A stretch of 21,159 bases of DNA. It comes from Ophiothrix spiculata (Eukaryota > Echinodermata > Ophiuroidea > Amphilepidida > Ophiotrichidae). The stretch lies in assembly GCA_000969725.1 (NCBI GenBank), contig JXSR01S073254.1. One strand, given 5' to 3'. The position numbers and the translations under genes are program-made. Position 1 is the stretch's first letter, and the number at the start of each line of letters is the position of its first letter. This document shows positions 1 to 9,274 of the stretch, piece after piece. The notes beneath the pieces are model-generated. The model searched no databases. It saw only the letters and a list, made by a program, of their open reading frames with translations, and had not been told where the DNA came from.

Positions 1-123
1 TCATAATATGAACCATTTTAACATGTTTGACAATGCAAATTTCCAATTTAGCCAAGTCCATTGATTGATTGCATACTGTTTTTGCTTTTCACACTACTAT
101 AACATAACAACTGTCCATTCCTT

Positions 124-165
124 AATAACTCTCCGTTCGTGTAAATTCACGAATGGAGAGTTATT
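124..165. repeat. Short imperfect hairpin
   Basis: Two 18-base arms (124-141 and 148-165, beginning AATAACTCTCC) are reverse complements with one mismatch and a 6-base loop. The hairpin sits directly beside the larger inverted repeat at 163-340, and the phrase TCCATTCCT occurs on both sides of it (near 114 and 175). It may therefore be part of the same foldback element. No protein is implied. Confidence 0.8.
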
Positions 166-340
166 GTTTAACGCTCCATTCCTACGAAATAATAGGCCGA
201 ATTCATAAAAGTAAGCAATTGCTTTTTCTATGGCTTTTTCTTGAACTTTTATCCATATATGGGCAGATATACAAGTAAAAGCCATAGAAAAAGCAATTGC
301 TTACTTTTATGAATTCGGCCTATTGGAGCGAAAAAACAAT
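163..340. repeat. Long inverted repeat with perfect 48-base arms
   Basis: Positions 191-238 and 277-324 are exact reverse complements over 48 bases, separated by a 38-base spacer. The symmetry continues outward (ATTGTTT..CGCTCC at 163-177 against GGAGCG..ACAAT at 325-340), except for 13 bases (178-190) present only on the left side. The perfect arms suggest a recent origin or repair by gene conversion. The structure may be a foldback transposon or MITE, or a long-hairpin source of small RNA. I found no clear target-site duplication, so its class is open. Confidence 0.9.
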
Positions 341-580
341 GGGGTGAGGTCTCAGATGGGTGTTAATATATAAATAAATTAAATGATCTTAAAAATATGC
401 TAAGAATATAGGTGTTTGGTGGGTGTGGGTGTAATATAACATTTTGTGATAAGAATGCGGTCACAGTCCGTGATCCTGTGTTTACTTTCGCTGCAAACTA
501 CTGCTAAACGCGAGTGAACACGAGAATTTTTACTCTCTGAGTAACATACCTAAAATTATCTGACTGACTTCATCGAGTTG

Positions 581-1221
581 ACTTCTTTCTTTTGTAGTGT
601 TTTGAGTATAAAATTTCCCCAACGCTCTTTTATGCAAGTTAGCATTTAATTTTTATGATCTATTAACACAGATCCTGGAAGTAGACACAAAAACCGTAAA
701 AACATTTCAAGGTCGCTGACATCCACCTGCTACGTTTTGTAACTATCCCGATGTATATATTCTGTAAGATTATCAAGATTATAAGCACACCAGTGTGCAG
801 ATGTGAACGTTATATGTAGAGCACAAATGTGTGTAAACTATTCTACCTTTGACAAAATGTTTCCATCCACATATGAAATAGTATGGAAAACTGCAGAAAA
901 AGAACTAGGTAACCGAAGTGATAAAAACATGCATGTTGTGCCCAGATCGTTTTACATCTGCCATTTTGATGTTCTTGTCAAGCGATATAATAAATAAAGC
1001 GAGATAACCTTTTGGATACGACATGATAAAATCTGAGAGACAGATTGGACAAATTTCATCATGAATGTTGTTAGTACCTCAAGCAAACTAATCAATTACC
1101 GGACGCCGTGTAATCAGTACCAAAGGCTGACCTGTTTTGTTTTGGCAGCAGACAGCCATCGGGCAATATTTGGAAGATAGTGATTAGGAGATGATTAGGA
1201 ATCTAGTTTTAGCTAAAGTTC
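581..1221. repeat. Block A, copy 1 of a diverged segmental repeat
   Basis: This stretch aligns in order with 5481-6180 and 9696-10220. It starts with TCTTTTGTAGTGT, continues through a part around 720-800 (CCACCTGCTA, GATTATAAGCA, GTGTGC-GATGTG) and then ACCTTTTGGATACGACAT near 1007. It ends with the highly conserved core at 1073-1143 and AATCTAGTTTTAG. Small open frames here, such as 803-997, are not kept in the other copies because spacing changes between copies are not multiples of three, so the block looks non-coding. Confidence 0.8.
1073..1143. other. Invariant 71-base core of block A, copy 1
   Basis: This stretch begins AGTACCTCAAGC, contains CCGGACGCCGTGTAATC, and is identical at all 71 positions to 6034-6104. 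The 82 bases just to its left are only about 84 percent identical between the same copies (13 differences counted). It runs into a sequence resembling a 3' splice site: branch-like GCTGACC, a T-rich tract and then GGCAG. No open frame is shared downstream of that site. It could be a regulatory element, a non-coding exon boundary or a gene-conversion patch; the sequence alone does not decide. Confidence 0.75.
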
Positions 1222-1631
1222 AGTTTTCATGCCACGCACATCTTCCAATATATAGTTTATTCCAAGTTCTTTATGACTAGCTACGGTATATCAAAAAGCT
1301 ACAGCGTAGTAAAATGTATAAAGATTTGTGCATGGAATTTGATACTTCAGAAATGTAGTTCTCTCGGCACAAATATTATACATGACATAGCTTTTTTGAT
1401 AATTTATCAATTCATAATAAGTCTACTTTGAAACAATATCGAAACATAGGGTGAAAATTGGTATATGCAGGATAGAAATTAAAACATGGATCATTTCAAA
1501 TGGTAACACCACATCCACGAGATACAAACTATCCAGAGTAGTGACAAAACCACAAATCCATAGATGCCTATTTCTCTCCAAGCACGTTATACCTGATAAG
1601 AATTATATGGCATCGCCCTCACAAAATGGCT
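1222..1631. other. Unassigned interval between blocks A1 and H1
   Basis: This is A+T-rich sequence with no recognisable gene. The 60-codon frame at 1451-1633 matches no family that I know, and its composition is like the surrounding DNA. No clear counterpart is visible after A2 or A3, so this part of the unit has either diverged beyond recognition by eye or been replaced. Confidence 0.5.
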
Positions 1632-1671
1632 AACGTCTTTGTGTTTTCTAGAACGTGTTTGTGTTTTCTAG
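1632..1671. repeat. Two tandem 20-base repeats
   Basis: Positions 1632-1651 and 1652-1671 are consecutive copies of AACGT(C/G)TTTGTGTTTTCTAG with a single difference. It is a simple local duplication of no evident function. Confidence 0.9.
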
Positions 1672-1694
1672 CAAACGAACTGTGTGATATTTTG

Positions 1695-1860
1695 TTGTGA
1701 GCAGTACATAAGTATGAATTATTTTCTAAAATAAATGTAGCATTTTAATTCCATCAGGGATACCAACAAACACAAAACAAACACAAAGCACCAATATCAT
1801 AAACGATTATATAATTCTGTGTCATCTTTTATTCTTTTTTAAATAATATCAGTATGATGA
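1695..1860. repeat. Block H, copy 1 of the segmental repeat
   Basis: This aligns with 11115-11290. Shared landmarks are a TGTA-CATTTTA-TTCCATCAG phrase, then ATACCAA/CTACCAA, an AAACAAA-rich patch and TGTCATCT. Both copies lie between block A and block B, at comparable spacing from B. The match is diffuse and A+T rich, so the borders are approximate. Confidence 0.6.
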
Positions 1861-2046
1861 AATTCTTTTAACACATGCGAATTTTTGTCTATTTGTCGTG
1901 TTTTATAGCTTTTTTGAATAAATTTCATTTATTCAAATGTTAAGTGTGTTTGATAATTTACGTAAATACATATCTTATCAAGTACGTAAACCTATTGCAG
2001 TATTACCGCTTAACACGCTTGAACTACTAAGGAGGAACTTTATGTG

Positions 2047-2360
2047 AAAGCTTTGTTCTATATACATGTTCTATGTTCCGACATGATTTTCAAATGGTTC
2101 TTGACTTAAGCTCAAGTGGCCTCCGGTGTATACCTGATCTTCTTGTAATCACTTCAGAAACACAACGTCGCTCTAGTTGTTATATATATTTATGTTTCAG
2201 TCGAGTGCAGATTTTCTTAAAGGGAAATTATTTGACAGCAACGTTATACAAATGCTCTTGTTTTCTGCAGGGGAGATGCTCTTACTTCTGGCAGAGTACA
2301 CATTATGAATATTGACTTATAAAATAAAAGTAAAATAATAGTGTTTGTCTTTCAAAAACG
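2047..2360. repeat. Block B, copy 1 of the segmental repeat
   Basis: This aligns with 8885-9240 and 11455-11805. Landmarks in order are AAGCTT.GTTC, TTCCGACAT, a GTGTATACCTGATC phrase, AATCACTT..AAACA..ACG.CG, a splice-acceptor-like TTTCAG/TTACAG and, further on, GCTCTTACTTC. The end is rich in AATAAA-like words. Reading frames are not preserved between copies. A decayed untranslated exon is possible but unproven. Confidence 0.75.
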
Positions 2361-2410
2361 GCACTACTAATATAATAACTTGTTTTCAACTTTTGCAAAT
2401 AGTCTAAGAC

Positions 2411-2633
2411 GTACCCTATTCACTCGACCAATTCAACTATTTGCCATCTGACAAACCCTTTAAATTTATAAATACCATGACTTCCAAAAGTTTGCAAAAT
2501 CATCATATTTTATTACCAACATAGTATCAAAGTAAATTAACAAGTTTTGGAAGACTGGAAGGAAATGACAATTGGTAAAAAGCGATTTAAATTCAGAAAA
2601 TCAGTAGTTGAATTGGACGAGTGGATAGGGTAT
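2411..2633. mobile_element. MITE with 31-base terminal inverted repeats
   Basis: Positions 2411-2441 and 2603-2633 are inverted repeats (core CCCTAT-CACTCG-CCAATTCAAC) with four differences in 31 bases. TA lies at 2412-2413 and 2631-2632, matching the TA target duplication of Tc1/mariner-type elements. The inside is also partly palindromic (CTTCCAAAAGTTTG near 2480 against CAAGTTTTGGAAG near 2542). It separates blocks B1 and C1, and sister copies at about 9240-9275 and 11805-11815 have B and C nearly adjacent, which is the pattern expected of an insertion. There is no transposase frame, so it is non-autonomous. Confidence 0.8.
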
Positions 2634-2649
2634 GTTAATGATTATGATA

Positions 2650-2710
2650 TAAATAATTATTGACAAACCACCAAACGACACAACGAAATCGGTAATGTCT
2701 TCGTACCTTA
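2650..2710. repeat. Block C, copy 1
   Basis: The phrase TTGACAAACCACCAAACGA-ACAACG recurs at 9278, 11821 and 15898 with small changes, each time followed by a poorly conserved stretch and then block D. No coding potential is shared. Confidence 0.7.
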
Positions 2711-2878
2711 CAGAAAGGAAATGAAACAATCCGGTTCAAAATCAAATTAATTGATGATTAATTAAAAATGCTTTTATATAATATTCAGGATATTTAATGT
2801 AAATTAATGGTCTAGCAGACTGTCATGGAAGATTGGTAGTAACTTCAGTGATAGGTCAAAATTATGATTATTAATCTT

Positions 2879-3379
2879 AAGGCCTAGATATACTTTGTCA
2901 TTTTTGTAGTCTTTTTCATTCAGAATTTTTCTCACGGTGTTATATTTTAACCACTATGTTAAATTTTCATTCGGAATGAACATTTTCATTTTGATTTTTT
3001 CTCACGGCGTAAATTTTTTGTCATGGAGTAAAATGTTTCACCATTAATGAAAATGTTTCATGATGGTGTTCAACGGGGCATAGATTGATCTCATTAGGTC
3101 GAGAACAATACCATAATTACCTTGGTCTTTTCGTTATAATCTGAAATATGTCCTTGACAGGTACTGTGGATTTTATTCTGCTGAAAAGATTTTTTGATTT
3201 TTCTCCAAAGACAAACATTTTATTTGAAATTTTTACCACCGTCTTGATTTTATATCATTCTATTTGTAGTTTTAGCGGATTATCCGGATCGATAATATCG
3301 TCTAGGAACTCGAGGTCAATATGCATTCAGCTCTATGGATTTTCAAGATGGTAAAAATGACAAAGTATTTCTAGGCCTT
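2879..3379. mobile_element. MITE with 27-base terminal inverted repeats
   Basis: Positions 2879-2905 and 3353-3379 are inverted repeats, AAGGCCTAGA(T/A)ATACTTTG onward, with one mismatch in 27. Inside is a 70-base imperfect tandem duplication marked by CTCACGG(T/C)GT at 2931 and 3001. The 68-codon frame at 3148-3354 has no recognisable domain, so the element is probably non-autonomous. No convincing target-site duplication was found (TTAA occurs near both ends but not symmetrically), so the superfamily is open. It interrupts unit 1 between blocks C and D. Confidence 0.75.
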
Positions 3380-3814
3380 TAGTTTAAGATATTTTGCCAA
3401 TTACACACATTACGTTATATTTTTAAGATCCGAAGAGTTAATGATAACTTATAATATTTGTTAAGCCGATAATTCTAGCAAAGTCATACCTTATTTCTAC
3501 AAGAGAATTTTGATTTTGTTCTGATGCTAAAATTCCTTAGATGCAGCACCATATCACTAAATGGCTCGATGTTAGTGGAAAATTTCGATCCTGCCACCAA
3601 GGGGAGGCGGTGGGTGGTCGGGGTGTACACTGCACGACCGTTTGAAATCTCAACATATCTATTGACCTTATTCAACAGTTTCTAAATAACCGAGGCCACG
3701 CCAATTAACAGCACAGCACATCAGAGCACATGTGCTTATTAAATAGCGTATACTTGAACACACAACGATAGAAGCCAGAAAATAATGGCCTGACTTCTCT
3801 GCTTTTGCTTTTGA
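3380..3814. other. Unassigned interval in unit 1
   Basis: No supported gene is present. A G-rich patch at 3598-3625 stands out against the A+T-rich background. It falls in a minus-strand open frame (3484-3675, 63 codons) whose translation I do not recognise. The other units lack this stretch between C and D, so it may be further inserted DNA. Confidence 0.4.
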
Positions 3815-3981
3815 TTATCACCAAATTGATTGACAGGTGTTTTGTGGGGTAAGACAAAATCGATACTTTTGCCATCACGATTTCGCAACCTATTGTACAC
3901 TTAAACCGTTATTTAATAAGATATTCTACAACAGAGTTGAACTAAGGTATTACAACGTAAACGTAGCTATTCACAATATTC
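3815..3981. repeat. Block D, copy 1
   Basis: TTGACAGGTGTTTTG followed by AAGACAAAATCGAT aligns with 9434 onward (TTGACAGGTGTTTTGAATAA). Its right part (CGTAAACGTAGCTAT) matches AAACATACGTAGATAT near 9600. It is cut at the right by the hAT-like insertion. Confidence 0.65.
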
Positions 3982-4196
3982 CTCTAGTCCAGGCCTTCTC
4001 AAATAGCGGCCCGCGGGCCAAATCCGGCCCGCGAACTACTTTTATTTGGCCCTTTGATCACCCCTGGAATACAGAAGTATATAGGAAAAGCATTGAAAAA
4101 GGTTCTAATTTGGCCCTTCAAGATGTATTTTTGAACCGGCATTTGTCCTTAATGGCCCGCTAACAAATTTAATTGAGAACCCCTGCAAGTCTAGTC
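3982..4196. mobile_element. hAT-like non-autonomous transposon
   Basis: The element body runs from about 3990 to 4185. The left end reads CAGGCCTTCTCAAATAGC and the right end, on the minus strand, reads CAGGGGTTCTCAATTAA. Both are followed by GCGGCCC or GCGGGCC words, a well-known terminal style of hAT-superfamily elements. CTCTAGTC (3982-3989) and GTCTAGTC (4189-4196) resemble the 8-base hAT target duplication with one difference, though the right copy lies four bases beyond the apparent end. The interior is only about 200 bases and has no transposase. It splits blocks D1 and E1. Confidence 0.75.
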
Positions 4197-4202
4197 TTTC
4201 TT

Positions 4203-4640
4203 CAACATGTTCAAACGTCAAATATGCTACTATGTAATACCGATTTACCTTGCATTCAGCTCACAATTTTCCTGCTCCTTTAATCAACAGTCAAACATTG
4301 TACTGCACATGCATATTTCAAATGACAACAGGTAAACATGAATAATGCATTTAGTTTGCTGATCTTAAAGGTAATAAGTGTCTTGGGGATAGTCGTAGAT
4401 GATGATTAACTTGCATAGACTGAAGACATTGCTGATAGGTTTATGTTGTCCCTGGAGTTCACGATTATTCAACATTGTTGAGTAACACAAAAACTGAGAT
4501 TATTAAATAAAAGTAGGGATGCGTATGTGTGCGCGCGATGCGGTAAAGACATGAACAGAGATGATTTAATTGAGGTTTCAGTAGTATGGGGAAAGAGAAG
4601 TGAGAGAGTTATCTTTTACTTGACATACTTTGTCGAATTA
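4203..4640. repeat. Blocks E and F, copy 1
   Basis: E1 (TCAAATATGCTAC, TTGCATTCAGCTCACA, ATCAACAGT, GCATATTTCAAAT, GTGTCTTGGG) aligns with 16550-16770 and, for its first 50 bases, with 9640-9692. F1 (GTGCGCGCGATGCGGTAAAGACAT at 4531 onward) aligns with GTGCGCGTAATGCGGTAAAGACAT at 13024, followed in both by an A+G-rich patch. The open frame at 4527-4712 is not conserved in the copies. Confidence 0.7.
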
Positions 4641-4651
4641 ATATTATTGTG

Positions 4652-4776
4652 TACCGTACTTACTTTCTCTTTCATAGAGAATTCATATGAAATATATATG
4701 AATTTCTGTTAGTAATTACCGTACTTACCTTTGAGAGTATTCCTGGGAAATATGTAAATTTCTGCTACTAGTAGGC
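4652..4776. repeat. Two diverged tandem repeats of about 65 bases
   Basis: TACCGTACTTAC begins at 4652 and again at 4717. Each copy continues through a pyrimidine/purine patch to a TATGAATTTCTG- or TGTAAATTTCTG-type ending with AGTA or CTAGTA. It is a local tandem duplication immediately right of block F1. Confidence 0.7.
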
Positions 4777-5480
4777 AAATAGTTGCAAGCAAATCTTCAT
4801 GAACGATGTATGTCTATTTTTTGCGAGATAGTTTTATCTGTTTTAAGATTGTGTTTCTAGTTTTCTACCAAAATAATGTCTTTACTGAAGGAATATCTGC
4901 GTTGTCTTTGGCAGACATTTAATTTAAGAATCGTCCATTATCAAATATGCTAATATCAAATATGCTAACAGATATTTAAATTATCAATATTGTAGAATAC
5001 GAAAACTGTGCTCTTTTTAGATACACCTTTCTTTTCAAAATGACCATTTTACATCAAAATGTGTATGGGCTATTGAATATAAATGGCACTGTAACCATGT
5101 ATCCTTAATCATTATGGTTTCTAACATTAAATGCATTTTCAATTTTAAAGTTTACATGGTACTTTCTCCACGCAGATAGGTATCTTGTCTTTAATGTTTT
5201 GCTTTACACATACACATAGTTTACTACATGTCACATGCTCCCTTAAAAATAATGATAATATACTTGTATTTTATGTCGTTTACTTCATATAACCTCTCTA
5301 CATACATATAAGTACCGGATGCAAGCTATACAAGCATTAATTGTATTTGTAATTAGAAAGCCCTTAATTCGTGCATCCATACTGACGTATGACTACTTAA
5401 ATTTGGATCATAAAAGAGCATATTACAAATAATATTTTATTTTAGATTATTTTGAGTGTTTTTCCAGGAAACTCATTCTT
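4777..5480. other. A+T-rich interval before block A2
   Basis: No gene is visible. It contains a 15-base direct repeat (ATATCAAATATGCTA type, 4939-4953 and 4954-4968). The unit lying between F and A is otherwise not recognisable in other copies by eye. Confidence 0.5.
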
Positions 5481-5865
5481 TTTGTCTTCTTTTGTAGTGT
5501 ATTTTTTTTATTCGTTAATAAGGTTATGGACCTAAACATTAAATCTACTGTAAATTATACAGTTGGGATTCATAGCTAAAAATACTTTCGTTTTCATGAA
5601 CTAGAAACACAGAAAATGTCCAGGTCAACAAAAAACTGAAATCAATTATTTCAAGGCATTGACATTGGATTTGATCCACCTGCTATATTTGGTAATCATC
5701 TCCGATGTATCACAACATTCAGCAAGATTATAAGCAGTGTGCGGATGTGCACGTTTTATGTGGAGCATAGATATCTACAAGCACTTCTACTTTTATTGAC
5801 AAAATGTTTAAGCCGACAAAAGACATCTAAAAATGATGAAGCGCATAGAAAAACGCTATGGAAAC

Positions 5866-5886
5866 GAATTGATATAAATAGATACA
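5866..5886 (+). promoter_or_regulatory. TATA-like word in block A2
   Basis: A 21-base stretch containing GATATAAATAGATACA is identical to 9915-9935 in copy A3, while the sequence around it has diverged. TATAAATAG is a good TATA-box match, about 160 bases before the invariant core, which ends in a 3'-splice-site-like sequence. This could be a promoter of a non-coding first exon, but no transcript is evident, and A+T-rich DNA yields such words by chance. Confidence 0.3.
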
Positions 5887-6033
5887 TGGTGTATCTTACA
5901 TAAACCGCTATACAGATTTGACACTTTGGGATGCTTGTTGTCATACACCGCATTTTAAAGCAAAATAACCTTTTGGATACGACATAACAAAATCTGGAAG
6001 ACAACTAAGACAAATTTCATCAGCAATGTTGTG

Positions 6034-6104
6034 AGTACCTCAAGCAAACTAATCAATTACCGGACGCCGTGTAATCAGTACCAAAGGCTGACCTGTTTTG
6101 TTTT
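6034..6104. other. Invariant 71-base core of block A, copy 2
   Basis: It is identical to 1073-1143 over 71 bases. Beyond one mismatch (A for G at 6105) the match continues through CAGCAGACA. Copy 3 (10101-10163) matches at 57 of the 63 positions compared. Confidence 0.75.
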
Positions 6105-6180
6105 AGCAGCAGACATCTATCGGGCAATATTTTCAAGAAAGTGATGTTGAGTTGATTAGAAATCTAGTTTTAGCCGCAGT

Positions 6181-8130
6181 CGTTATTGTCAAGCATAGTC
6201 TTCAAATACTTTCCAAAGGTAAAAGTGCAAAGTTTCTCTGCGGATAAAACAATAAAAGAGAGTGCGAGTTTTGTTGTATGAAAATAACACCCAACAGGGT
6301 AATGTACAAATCTCAAAAAACACAAATGAATACTCATATCACATCTTCATGTATATAGGATACAGTCTGACATTGAAAGAGAAATTGTCATAAAAATATA
6401 AATAACTTACTCAAACTGTTCAACTGCAATTTCTTAGAAATGCATAATCTGGCAGCACTTTCAGTTTTCAATCAGCCATCTGAATTTGGTGATTTGCCTC
6501 ATCTGCTCATTTCGAAACAATACCTTCATCCTCCAAATATAGCGATCATTTCTTTTTTTTTTACTTGCCATGCATTATGTTTGTCTGTCTAATATTATTG
6601 TCGATCAGATTTTTTTTTTTTTTTTTTCACTTTTAAAGCTAAGACCATGCTATAAGGATTAAAATGACACCTTAATGAACTTCACTCGATTTTCCAAAGT
6701 CCGTCAAAGGTTTATATCAGGTAGTAAAATGTAAAACTGAGATAAGCTCTATTATTTTCTATTGATTGTCCTCACAATATACAGATATATTTCATTATTC
6801 CGATCATTTTCCGGTGTTTTGAAGTAAGCATGAAAGATCGTGAATCTGTCAAAATACGACCTTGTCACGTATTTGAACCTGTACCGCAAAATAAAGTTTG
6901 CTGCATATACGGTCACATATTTGATTATAAGCTAACACAAAAACATGTTGCACCAAACATTTGGTTGCTCATAGGAAGTACGTCCTATGTGGAATAGATA
7001 TAAAGAGCCTCGAGGAATGACGATATTGATTCAATTTGATAAAAAAGGTACCAATCTCAACTGATTGCTTCATTCTATTGGTTGAACAAACTAAGTTCAA
7101 TAACTGATGCCATTTAGCTGGAATTTTAATGAGAAATCCGTGGTTTACTCTAACAAAAGAAAACGTTTTTTGAGGTCAAGATAAAAAGCACAGTGACAGT
7201 TCCCTTATTAATAATGTTGAACGTCAATTTAGTAGAGTAGTGGGAAATAAAAAGTTTGAATTAAGAAGATTACTGTTACCATTATATACATACACTTAAT
7301 CATAAATTTTTGATCGATTTGTAGGTGCAGTAGATCTAACTAATTTTGTGAAAAAATAATTTGGTTGCAGATTGCGCCAATACTTTTCTATGTGTAATAA
7401 GAGCCCATGTGTAATCTCAAACGATGAACAACGCAATCGATGCAAAATAACTCTTCTCATAAGTGATTTTTCTATACAAATAGATAGACAATCCGCTTGA
7501 TTTATTTGTTTTGCTTGCTGTCTCAAGTTGTTGTAATTCACTCGTCTCATACATGTTTGAACTTGAAACTACCTGTTCAAAAACACTTGTGCATTGCGTG
7601 GATAAATTGCTGAAATGTGTTATAGAATTTGATTTGTACCTTCGTTTATATAGATTCTATGAATGTAATAAATGTAGTCTTTGCTTATTTCAATTTCAAT
7701 GACAAGTGACTTTTATTTCATGAATCGACTAAATAGCATTTATTTATTTTAACCTACAGAGAGTGAGATACATTATGCAAAACACATCACATTAGTACCG
7801 AAGTTACCAAAACGTTTCTTTAAGTGCTTTAAATACAAAACATCTAGATTTGACAAGTAAACGATTAAACAGATCTTAACCACCAAGTTAGCTACCAATG
7901 ACATTTGATAAATACCTGTTCCTACACTATGACAGTTTAAAAAAAACCCATGTAAATTGTAAATGATGCTTTGTAGGTATTTTCTAAACTTAACGACATA
8001 TGTAATCCATTGTCATGAAAAACACAGATTGTTTTGCCAATCTGTATTTCATCATGGGAGTTAGATATATTAAAAATTAACGCTCGTGTAAATCATGTCT
8101 GTCGTGGCGTGCTAGCTAGGTGTATTTTTA
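6181..8130. other. Long interval between blocks A2 and B2 with no recognised gene
   Basis: About 1.95 kb lies here with no supported gene. It holds a T tract of 18 bases (6610-6627) and a shorter one (near 6551), which could be a minus-strand poly(A) tail, but I found no matching flanking duplication. Also present are a 20-base near-palindrome (6970-6989) and several open frames under 85 codons with no recognisable domain. Unit 2 is longer here than units 1 and 3, so inserted DNA is likely, but its ends could not be placed. Confidence 0.5.
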
Positions 8131-8197
8131 GGGTATCAAAAGTTGCCCAAACTTCTATTTTTCTGATTTAAAATAGTGAATGGACTTTTGGACACCC
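8131..8197. mobile_element. Tiny mariner-like foldback (MITE remnant)
   Basis: GGGTATCAAAAGT at 8131 faces ACTTTTGGACACCC at 8184-8197, and the symmetry continues through CTATTTTTCTGATTT against AAAATAG in the centre. The right end, read on the minus strand, is GGGTGTCCAAAAGT, a terminal sequence style common in Tc1/mariner elements. TA dinucleotides lie just outside both ends. The element is 67 bases with no coding capacity. The class assignment rests only on the terminal sequence. Confidence 0.5.
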
Positions 8198-8884
8198 AGT
8201 ATATGGTCTGAAACAGTTTTGATTTAATAGTAGTTCTGATTTAATCTTGCCTTTCTGTATATAAAACTAAATACATAGAAAAACTTCGTAATTGATATTT
8301 ATGCGTGAATGAGTAATTAAGACTGATTGCGAACAAAAAATTACGTTAAGTGAAACACAATTAACTCTCCTCTCACCTTCTCTTAATTTGAACATTTGTA
8401 GTATCGAAAATGATAAAAACGTATATGTAGTGAAATGTATATGAAGACATCCGTATAAATTGTTATCCTTAACAAAATCCTTCTCCCTCAAGCTTCTTGT
8501 TTTTTTGTCATGTAGAACCTGTAAAAATAAGAAAGCTGAATACGGTATTAATGTTTTGGCATATTACTCGTGCATGTTTAAATCAACACGGGTAATTTTC
8601 ATTTTGATCAGTTTGGATATTGAAATTATTCCATCAATATAACTTGAAACTTTTTGTGAAATTTTCGTGTTTTGCCTCAGCGTTATGGTCAAATAACAAC
8701 ATTCATAAGATTTTCTGATTCTATTTTTATACCATGAACGATTCATAAAATACACATATAACTTTAAGACTATTAAAATATTATCTGTTATGTTTTAAAT
8801 TTTTAAATATACAAAATTCACTGATTCTATTAAAACGAACTTGCTTTTTGCTAAGTATAAGCCGGAAATGTTCGATCACTGAGG
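8198..8884. other. A+T-rich interval before block B2
   Basis: Nothing was recognised. Overlapping short frames on both strands (8267-8491, 8460-8642, 8564-8755) have translations of low complexity typical of A+T-rich non-coding DNA. Confidence 0.5.
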
Positions 8885-9240
8885 AAAACACAACATTGAA
8901 GCATTTCTTATTCCATCATCTGGGTTCCGGCAGAGGTTTCTAATGACATGGTCCGTGCCTTAGCTCAAAGTGGCCATCCGTGTATACCCTATCTGCTGTA
9001 ATCACTTACAAAACATGACGTTGATCTAGTTTTCAATGGTTCATGTTACAGACGAAGCACGATATAGATTTTCAAAAACACTTGTCACCCACGTAAGGAT
9101 AATATTTCAATTACTTCATGCATAAGAAAAGCTCTTACTTCATGCAGAATAAATATTCTGCATATAATGATATTTACAATTTAGTTTTCTTATGAAATAA
9201 AATAATGTTCCTACAAAAGTGGTTGTCTGTCACTGTGCAG
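8885..9240. repeat. Block B, copy 2
   Basis: This aligns with 2047-2360 and 11455-11805. It carries GGTCCGTGCCTTAGCTCAAAG, CCGTGTATACCCTATCTG, ATGGTTCATGTTACAGAC (an 18-base identity with copy 3) and CTCTTACTTCATGC. It also contains an 18-base hairpin, GCAGAATA..ATTCTGC, at 9144-9161. No protein frame is preserved. Confidence 0.75.
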
Positions 9241-9274
9241 TATTATGCTTATTCTATGAATAACTTTAAAATAA

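Larger units (their letters stand above)
5481..6180. repeat. Block A, copy 2
   Basis: This is the best preserved A copy. It has TCTTCTTTTGTAGTGT at the left, TGATCCACCTGCTATATTTGG near 5672, AGATTATAAGCAGTGTGCGG near 5726, GATATAAATAGATACA at 5871 and ACCTTTTGGATACGACAT near 5968. The invariant core follows at 6034-6104, then ATCGGGCAATATTTT and AATCTAGTTTTAG. It aligns over its length with 581-1221 and 9696-10220. The minus-strand frame at 5756-6004 has no counterpart in the other copies. Confidence 0.85.

Noticed and set aside
803-997. 64-codon open frame inside block A1
   Set aside because: Copies A2 and A3 differ by insertions not divisible by three across the same part, so no protein is conserved.
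3484-3675. Minus-strand 63-codon frame over a G-rich patch
   Set aside because: No recognisable family, splice context or conserved copy supports it; kept only as part of an unassigned interval.
4939-4968. Two 15-base repeats as the start of a CRISPR-like array
   Set aside because: There are only two adjacent copies, no spacers and a eukaryotic context; it is a simple tandem duplication.
6604-6640. T18 tract as the tail of a minus-strand retroposon
   Set aside because: No matching direct duplication could be found on the other side, and no element body is recognisable.
6970-6989. 20-base near-palindrome CATAGGAAGTACGTCCTATG
   Set aside because: Short symmetrical words of this length are expected in 21 kb, and nothing around it adds support.
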